Shown one piece after another: positions 33,284 through 38,615 of a stretch of DNA of 38,615 bases (the stretch's first letter is position 1; each line of letters opens with the position of its first letter). The notes beneath the pieces are model-generated. The model searched no databases, was not told the origin of the DNA, and worked only from the letters and a program-made list of their open reading frames with translations. The translations under genes were made by a program, and so were the position numbers. Source of the DNA: Candidatus Zixiibacteriota bacterium (GTDB lineage Bacteria > Zixibacteria > MSB-5A5 > GN15 > PGXB01); contig LS998015.1 in assembly GCA_900498245.1 (NCBI GenBank), positions 2,504,481 through 2,543,095 on the forward strand. The letters are read 5' to 3'.

Positions 33284-33313
33284 AATATTTGGCATTAACA
33301 GCCCCAAAGTCAA
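33284..33313 (-). promoter_or_regulatory. Possible promoter of the sucC/sucD-like pair
   Basis: On the minus strand TTGACT (33313-33308) is followed after 18 nt by AATATT (33289-33284), about 70 bp ahead of the sucC-like start codon. The -10 match is modest. Confidence 0.3.
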
Positions 33314-33560
33314 CCATTTTTAAACCATTATCATTTCCCCCCGGGAAGAATCCGGCATTACCTCCGATAATCTCTATACCCGGATACAAATTCCTGAAGA
33401 TTTCGATGGCGGTTGGTAGGCATCGCAACTTCCTGTTCCTACTGAAAATGCAGCCGAAATTTTTTTGGCGCTTGCCCGCCTTCCGGCGTAATATCATTTA
33501 CTACATTAGTCCATATTAGAATTGGGTAGGTTAATATCAAATCGGCCCGTGTCGCCACTT

Positions 33561-33575
33561 GGCAGAGGGTCTGCC
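33561..33575 (+). promoter_or_regulatory. Small hairpin upstream of the SBBP gene
   Basis: GGCAGA and TCTGCC form a perfect 6-bp stem with a 3-nt loop, 34 bp upstream of the SBBP start codon. It is probably in the leader of that message; no U-tract follows. Confidence 0.3.
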
Positions 33576-33609
33576 TCCGACCGGGCTCTCGATCAGAAGG
33601 ATTGATTCA

Positions 33610-36033
33610 ATGTTGTTAAGTGACATTCTGGTATCAGCCTGGGCCGGGAACTACGCAAAGAGGCTTTTAATATTCATGGTCATCGTCATGCCGATCGCTT
33701 TCTCCGGCGCTTCTGGTGCGGCCATCTCCGGCCGCGCCCAAATGGAGAAGTTACGACTCCAGCCGCTTGCGTTCACCGCCAACCGCGGACAATGGAGCAA
33801 CCAGGCGCGTTTTCGGGCCGGCATCTATGGCGGCGCCATTTGGTTTGCCGATAACGCCGTTTATTATCAGTTCATCCGCCCTATCGGGCCCGCCAGATCA
33901 AATTCTCAATCCGTATTATTGCACAACCGTAGTGAAATCCCCCGACAGGAGTCACTGCTTTTCAAGACTTCACTCGAAGGTGCCTGTCCTGACCCGCTTG
34001 TCATTGGCGAGGATGAAATGGACTATAAATGCAATTATTTCCACGGCAATGATTCAAACCTCTGGCGGACCGATGTTCCCAATTATGAATCGATTCTCTA
34101 TAATAATATTTATGATGGCATCGATATGCGCTTTCACGGCAATGGCGAGAAATTGGAATATGATTTCTTGATTAGACCAGGCGCCGACCCGTCGCTAATT
34201 AAGATCCGTTTCGACGGTGCCTCGTCGCTAAGAACCGACTCCTCCGGCGAATTAATCGTGGCAACCGGATAGGGCAAGGTTATCGAACAGGCCCCCGTCG
34301 TCTATCAGGATGATGCCGGCGGACACCACCTCCTCCACGGGAAATATCAATTAGAAAGTAAAAACCGGATAGGGTTCCAACTGGCTGAAAAATATGACCC
34401 GTCGATACCGCTCATAATTGATCCTACCATATCGTTCAGCACCTATTTGGGCGGATCCTCCGATGAGTCTCCGGCGGCCGTCGCCGTCAACAGTTCCGGC
34501 GAAATATTTGTCTGCGGAACCACTTCTTCATCGAATTTCCCCCTGATGACTCCATACGATAATACCTATCAGGGAACCGGCGAATGCTTCCTCACCAAAT
34601 TCAATGTTTCCGGGACCAGCCTGGCCTTCAGCACCTATTTTGGCGGGTCCGGGTATGACGCCTGTAATGATCTCTCTATCACCAATAGTTTTGGCATATT
34701 CCTAACGGGCACTACTCTTTCGGCCGATTTCCCCACCTACTACGCCGTCGATCCCACCCTGGGCGGGTCAGACGCTTTTATTACGTCGATAAGCTATAAC
34801 GGCAACGCCATTAATTTCAGCACCTTTTTGGGGGGGGCCGGTAGCGAAGCCGGAACTTCGATCGCAATCGGCTGCGTCCCCCCTTGCATTACCACATCCT
34901 TCCGTGTTTGGGTCACAGGTAATACATCCTCATCCGATTTCCCTGTCCTTAATGCCTACAGCACCAATAACAACGGTATGGAAGACGCATTTCTTACCGA
35001 ATACGCCATTACCCCCTTTTTCCCGCCCACCATATCTATGCTTGCAAGCACCTATTTCGGAGGAAGCAATTACGATTATCCAAATTCGATATTTCTTCAG
35101 GGGGGCGTGAAACCATACATTGCCGGATACACCGAATCCAGTAACTTCCCTACGGTCAATGCCTACGATAATACTTTGAAGGGAACTACTGACGCCTTTA
35201 TGGCCGGCTTCGCTTTTTCCGGCAACGGCGCCCTCTATCCGACTTTCAGCACCTATTTCGGCGGCAACGAAGATCCGTCCGTCTTCGAAGAGGCGAATGC
35301 CATTCTTATCAATGGCGCCGGTAATATTATCATGGCCGGAACGGCCGGATCCTATAATTTGGCGACCCATGGCGTGATTGACAGCAATTATCTCGGCCCC
35401 GGCGACGCCTTTATTGCGGAATTCAACAATACGGGGACTAATCTGCTGTTTTGTACCTATCTGGGGAGCGCCGGGCAGGATTATTTGCAGGGACCAAAAT
35501 CGCTGGCACTCGACGCCACCGGTAACCTGTACGTCGCCGGCGCGACCGGGTCACCCGGTTTTCCGATGGTTGACCCGATCGATTCCACTCAGAACATCAA
35601 TACCGATGGCTTCCTCGCCAAACTTAATCCGACTGCCACCCAATTGCTGTTCAGTACTTTTTTGGGCGGCAACAATACCGATATTGCCAATGCCGTTGCC
35701 GTGGATCAAAGTGCTTGTGCTTATGTCGTCGGCGCAACATCCGCCACCGATTTTCCGATGGTGAGTCCTTACGATGGAAGTCCCAATGGCGGCAAAGATG
35801 CTTTCCTGGTTAAGATTTGTCTGCCTAATATTCTGTGCGGCGATGTCAATGCCAGCGGTACGGTCAATATCCTTGACGTAAGTTATATCATAAATTATTT
35901 GTACAAGAGCGGTCCGGCGCCCAATCCCCTTCAGACGGCCGATGTCAATAATTCCGGGGGCGTCAATATCCTTGATGTATCATACTTGATAAATTATCTG
36001 TATAAAAGCGGTCCCGCGCCACACTGCCCATGA
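33610..36033 (+). pseudogene. SBBP-repeat propeller protein with C-terminal dockerin pair, interrupted by in-frame TAG at codon 221
   Basis: One reading frame of 807 codons is broken by a single TAG at 34270-34272. Both sides are clearly parts of the same protein, with no frame change. ATG at 33610 has AGAAGGA 8 nt upstream and starts a signal peptide (LLIFMVIVMPIAFSGASGA). The N-terminal module (LAFTANRGQWSNQARFRA, then YDFLIRPGADPSLIKIRFDG) is the usual partner of SBBP repeats. Immediately after the TAG it continues GKVIEQAPVVYQDDAG and then LIIDPTISFSTYLGG. Seven repeats with STYxGG-like cores follow (about 34430-35800). The end carries two dockerin-like calcium loops (DVNASGTVNILD and DVNNSGGVNILD) and ends in GPAPHCP. 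Sequencing error, a recent nonsense mutation or readthrough are all possible. Confidence 0.75.
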
Positions 36034-36080
36034 AATCTAATTCTGTTCAGGGATAGACTGATTATGCTGCTGCAATGTCA

Positions 36081-37454
36081 TCACACCCGGGCAGTCAGCC
36101 ATCTGCCGCGCTGATAATAGGCATAGAAAAGAACCGAACTCACGGCCGCCGCTCCCATCATAATCCACCAGACTGTCAGTTCTCCGCCGCCGAAGAATTT
36201 CCTCATCACGAATATCGGCAGTACCTGCAAAAACCAGGCGCTGATAATATTGACCACCATCGCCGGCGTATTTAATCCGACCCCGGTATGGACATATTCT
36301 ATCATCATAAGCGCTCCCATGAATGGCAGACTGAGCGCCAGCACGCGAATCAGGCTGACACCATGCTCTATCGTCTCCGGATGCGAAAAGAAAATTCCCA
36401 GAACCTGGCGGGCCAACACAAAAATTATCATGGCAAAAATGGTCATCGCGCCGACTGCCATACCTATCGATTTGTCACCGGTACTCTTAGCCCGTTCGAT
36501 CTTCCCCGCCCCCACCGTGTGCCCGATAAGCGCCGAAAGCCCCAATCCTATACCCACCAACAGGGTGAACCCCAGACCCATAATCTGCAGGGCGACTCCG
36601 TAAGCCGCGACAACCGCCGTCCCGAACCCGGCAATCAGCGGCGTTATAACCAGCCGCGATGATGAAAAGGACATTTCCGCGAACCACGACGGTATCCCAA
36701 TTTTAATCAGTATCCACATCGTGTTGAGTCCCATTTTTTCTTTGCTCTTCCAGTGCACCCGGACATTGGCCCGCCCTGAGAAGAATAGCCATATTCCGAT
36801 CGAGAATATGGTCGTGAATGTTATCACCGACGCATAAGCCGCTCCAACCATCCCAAACGCCGGTAGTCCGAACATCCCGAATATTAATATCGGATCCAGG
36901 ATTATATTGAGAACACTGAATCCCAGCATCAGCATCATTGCTTTATGCGGATTGGCCGTCCCTCGCAATGCCGTGAAAATGGTCCAGATGGCATAATTGA
37001 TTGGGAGACCGATAAAGATAATGCGCCCGTACTGGAGACCCAGTGACAGCGCTTCGTCTCGCGCCCCGATTAGGTACATCATCTGCGGAAGAAATATGAA
37101 TCCGACAATGCCGAATATCGCCCCGAAAATCAGTTTCAATACCAGCGTCTCTTTGATTGCCTTCTCCGCCCGGTCATATTCCTTCTCGCCGTACCTCTGC
37201 GAGATAACCGCCACCGAACCCGGCCCGATTAAATGGTTGAACGTCCCCAGAAACCAGGCCAAATTGTTGAAAAAAGTGATGCCGGCCACCGCCGATTCCG
37301 ATTCGGGCAAATGCGACACCCAGAACATATTCACCAGACCGTAAATATTCTGGGACATAAAACCGAACATTGACGGCAATCCCATTTTAAGAATGGCGTT
37401 GGTAACAGATCCTTCGGTGTAGTCGGTCTTTTTCGTGTCAATTATCTGGGTCAT
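36081..37454 (-). CDS. MATE family efflux transporter
   Basis: The 457-residue membrane protein has twelve predicted helices in two homologous halves. The N-terminal half opens with ILKMGLPSMFGFMSQNIYG and has the MATE-type NLAWFLGTFNHLIGPGSVAV segment. The second half opens with ILIKIGIPSWFAEMSFSSS, and the typical QIMGLGFTLLVGIGLGLSALIG follows. Such proteins export drugs or metabolites using proton or sodium gradients; the substrate cannot be predicted. It converges on the SBBP gene with a 47-bp gap and no visible terminator. The gene is monocistronic in this window; the next gene upstream is on the other strand. Confidence 0.9.
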   Translation of the reverse strand: MTQIIDTKKTDYTEGSVTNAILKMGLPSMFGFMSQNIYGLVNMFWVSHLPESESAVAGITFFNNLAWFLGTFNHLIGPGSVAVISQRYGEKEYDRAEKAIKETLVLKLIFGAIFGIVGFIFLPQMMYLIGARDEALSLGLQYGRIIFIGLPINYAIWTIFTALRGTANPHKAMMLMLGFSVLNIILDPILIFGMFGLPAFGMVGAAYASVITFTTIFSIGIWLFFSGRANVRVHWKSKEKMGLNTMWILIKIGIPSWFAEMSFSSSRLVITPLIAGFGTAVVAAYGVALQIMGLGFTLLVGIGLGLSALIGHTVGAGKIERAKSTGDKSIGMAVGAMTIFAMIIFVLARQVLGIFFSHPETIEHGVSLIRVLALSLPFMGALMMIEYVHTGVGLNTPAMVVNIISAWFLQVLPIFVMRKFFGGGELTVWWIMMGAAAVSSVLFYAYYQRGRWLTARV

Positions 37455-37634
37455 TATATGTTTCCGGCCGCCAAGATACTATTTGACCCATTAAACCGCA
37501 ATACCCGCTGCTTTATTGGTATAAATAATCATTTTTTGCGCCCTTGAGCGACCCTTTATTCGCCCTTCCACCCTTTTTCCTATACAGAGAATGCCATGAC
37601 CGATCAAGAACTTCCCATTATGGACTATATCGTC

Positions 37635-37663
37635 TTGACATAAATTTGAGTTTGCAGTATATT
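37635..37663 (+). promoter_or_regulatory. Near-consensus promoter of the small lipoprotein
   Basis: TTGACA (37635-37640), a 17-nt spacer and TATATT (37658-37663) give one of the best promoter matches in the window. The start codon lies about 39 nt downstream of the -10 box. Confidence 0.7.
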
Positions 37664-37701
37664 AAAATCAACTTCAACATCCATAATCATGGAGGCCTAT
37701 G

Positions 37702-38175
37702 ATGAGGTTCTCGATAATGTTTCTGGCTATTACCATTCTGCTCTTGATTGCCATCGGATTAGGGTGCGGCAGTGATGACAAAAAGGTCACCAATCCCGCA
37801 AATACTGTTCCTGCGAGTCTGGTCGGCACCTGGTGGTTTGCTTCCGCTACTCACAACGGCATCCCGTACGGGTCATTTGCCGAGATAAGTTTTACCGACA
37901 CCTCCGAAACCGGCGCCGTCACTATCAACGCCAACGATACCTGGAGCACCAAGGAAACCTATAATGACCAGATCGTGTATACTCGAAGCGGAACCATAAA
38001 GGTCCACGGCGATACTGTTAAAATCACGGTGACTGTTGAGAACGGCGACCCGGCCGATGCGGATGATACTTCGTCATCCGCCTGGAATGTCAACGGAACC
38101 GTGCTTACGCTGAGCGCTAGAGCGATTGCGCTTAATGACACCATCAATATTGTAAGCGTGTACAATAAAGAATAA
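37702..38175 (+). CDS. Small lipocalin-like lipoprotein
   Basis: The 157-residue lipoprotein precursor has a signal peptide with lipobox IGLGC (Cys22), then a GSDDKKVTNPANT linker. The remainder is beta-rich: LVGTWWFASATHNGIPYG, INANDTWSTKETYNDQ, then a strand pattern and SAWNVNGTVLTLSA. The GTWW opening and the alternation resemble lipocalin-like (DUF4923/DUF5004-type) lipoproteins that are common in FCB bacteria. Two ATG codons stand in tandem at 37699 and 37702; the second is preferred because GGAGG is then 6 nt away. It has a strong promoter of its own and appears monocistronic. The ligand is unknown. Confidence 0.72.
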   Translation: MRFSIMFLAITILLLIAIGLGCGSDDKKVTNPANTVPASLVGTWWFASATHNGIPYGSFAEISFTDTSETGAVTINANDTWSTKETYNDQIVYTRSGTIKVHGDTVKITVTVENGDPADADDTSSSAWNVNGTVLTLSARAIALNDTINIVSVYNKE

Positions 38176-38211
38176 GCGGCATTTTTCGGAGCAGTATCAT
38201 TTATCAGATGT

Positions 38212-38254
38212 CGAAATCCCCTGAGTTCGGCGCCCGCCGGACCCCGGGGTTTCG
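38212..38254. repeat. Imperfect hairpin after the small lipoprotein gene
   Basis: CGAAATCCCC (38212-38221) pairs with GGGGTTTCG (38246-38254) with one bulged base, and the loop contains a GC-rich inner stem (CGGC/GCCG). It may stop transcription of the lipoprotein gene, though no U-tract follows. Confidence 0.45.
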
Positions 38255-38265
38255 ATAAGTGGGCG

Positions 38266-38283
38266 GCAGATGTCCACATCTGC
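38266..38283. repeat. Perfect palindrome GCAGATGT-CC-ACATCTGC
   Basis: Two 8-bp arms flank a 2-bp centre. A half-like copy (CACATCTGCCG) occurs at 38417-38427. The element resembles dispersed intergenic repeats rather than a gene-specific operator. Confidence 0.5.
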
Positions 38284-38505
38284 GGTCTTTGGCCGATGCC
38301 CGACTCATGCACGCCCCGGCCTCTGTCGGAACTATATCTCATGTAAAGTGATCGCCGGGTCAAAAGATCCGTCGCTGGCAGTCGCGTTTTTCACACGCTG
38401 TCCGGCAACTGCCGCATCCACATCTGCCGTCACATTGATTAGTAATATTCCCGGCGCAATTGAGCCCCATTTACTCATCTAATTCCTGACCCCGAAATTT
38501 CATCC

Positions 38506-38534
38506 TTGACATAACCCGGCAAAAGTGCTATGGT
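38506..38534 (+). promoter_or_regulatory. Promoter of the gene cut by the right edge
   Basis: TTGACA (38506-38511), a 17-nt spacer and TATGGT (38529-38534) lie 23 nt upstream of an ATG with AAGGG before it. Confidence 0.5.
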
Positions 38535-38556
38535 ATCATGGATATTAAGGGACACT

Positions 38557-38615
38557 ATGAAATTAGGCGTCGATCCCGCTGTTCAAGCGGTCGAAAGGCA
38601 AATCAGTTTGATTTA
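38557..38615 (+). CDS. Start of an unidentified gene
   Basis: Only 19 codons are in the window (MKLGVDPAVQAVERQISLI). ATG is preceded by AAGGG at 7 nt and by a good promoter, so this is probably a real gene. The fragment is too short to assign a family. Confidence 0.5.
   Translation, partial: MKLGVDPAVQAVERQISLI

Larger units (their letters stand above)
33216..33609. other. Intergenic region between divergent sucC-like and SBBP genes
   Basis: This is the divergent control region. I see no convincing gene. A 76-codon open frame at 33267-33497 (minus) contains no recognisable domain and overlaps the likely promoter, so it is taken as chance or a remnant. A possible sucC-like promoter and a small hairpin are listed separately. 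Confidence 0.4.
38176..38505. other. Intergenic region with repeat-like hairpins
   Basis: I see no gene here. Open frames on both strands show no recognisable domain, and they cross strong inverted repeats, so they are probably spurious. The two structures in the region are listed separately. Confidence 0.4.

Noticed and set aside
33267-33497. Small minus-strand gene of 76 codons upstream of the sucC-like gene
   Set aside because: It shows no recognisable domain, no good ribosome-binding site, and overlaps the probable sucC-like promoter.
33610-36033. Amber codon as pyrrolysine or genome-wide recoding
   Set aside because: At least six other genes here end with TAG in normal positions, and the protein is not a methyltransferase; readthrough or mutation is more likely.
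37959-38363. 134-codon minus-strand frame overlapping the small lipoprotein
   Set aside because: It is antisense to the lipoprotein gene and crosses the strong palindromes of the intergenic region, so it is taken as spurious.

Overview
The window is a bacterial chromosome segment of roughly even base composition. It carries 21 complete or nearly complete genes and two genes cut by the window edges. Several traits point to the FCB side of the bacterial tree, most likely a Zixibacteria-like lineage: a full Bat (Bacteroides aerotolerance) operon, a type IX secretion-like sortase/shuttle pair (PorU and PorV), C-terminal FlgD/Por-type sorting modules, and a surface protein ending in a dockerin pair. 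The taxonomic call is an inference from gene content. No rRNA, tRNA, CRISPR array, transposase or phage gene was seen.

Layout. (1) At 1-278 (minus) lies the start of a flippase-like membrane protein. (2) At 377-11922 (minus) lies an 11-gene, tightly packed Bat operon. In transcription order it encodes a BatD-like protein, MoxR ATPase, DUF58 protein, a TPR/SurA-like chaperone, a GT-C glycosyltransferase, a second BatD-like protein, then BatA, BatB, BatC, BatD and BatE. (3) At 12044-12892 (minus) is a UbiA-family prenyltransferase with its own promoter and an apparently leaderless start. (4) At 12978-24443 (minus) is a five-gene Por-like cluster. It encodes a PorU-like C25 sortase, a PorV-like barrel with a seven-bladed propeller inserted near its N-terminus, a secreted M6 metalloprotease with a sorting domain, and two tandem DUF5683-like envelope proteins. 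A strong promoter and a long structured leader precede it. (5) At 24844-27372 (minus) are tryptophanase and a class 3 (ReAV-type) asparaginase. (6) At 27529-31022 (minus) are two tandemly duplicated lipoproteins built of carboxypeptidase-regulatory-like repeats. (7) At 31118-33215 (minus) is a divergent sucC/sucD-like pair. (8) At 33610-36033 (plus) is an SBBP-propeller/dockerin protein interrupted by an in-frame TAG. (9) At 36081-37454 (minus) is a MATE exporter. (10) At 37702-38175 (plus) is a small lipoprotein behind a near-consensus promoter, and a further gene begins at 38557.

How the parts fit. Much of the window serves the cell envelope. The Bat operon supplies a MoxR/VWA complex with TPR partners. 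The Por-like cluster supplies a sortase, a substrate shuttle and at least one cargo protease. The lipoproteins and the SBBP protein are likely surface-exposed. Tryptophanase and asparaginase suggest amino-acid catabolism, yielding pyruvate, indole, aspartate and ammonia.

The most unusual item is the PorV-like protein at 17894-20584. Its barrel is split by about 570 residues that contain seven recognisable propeller blades. Other items worth attention are the amber codon in the SBBP gene, the divergent CoA-ligase pair, the duplicated lipoproteins with a 141-bp near-identical stretch, and the regulatory structures ahead of porU and the lipoprotein pair. Function calls rest on motif recognition by eye; no database search was run.
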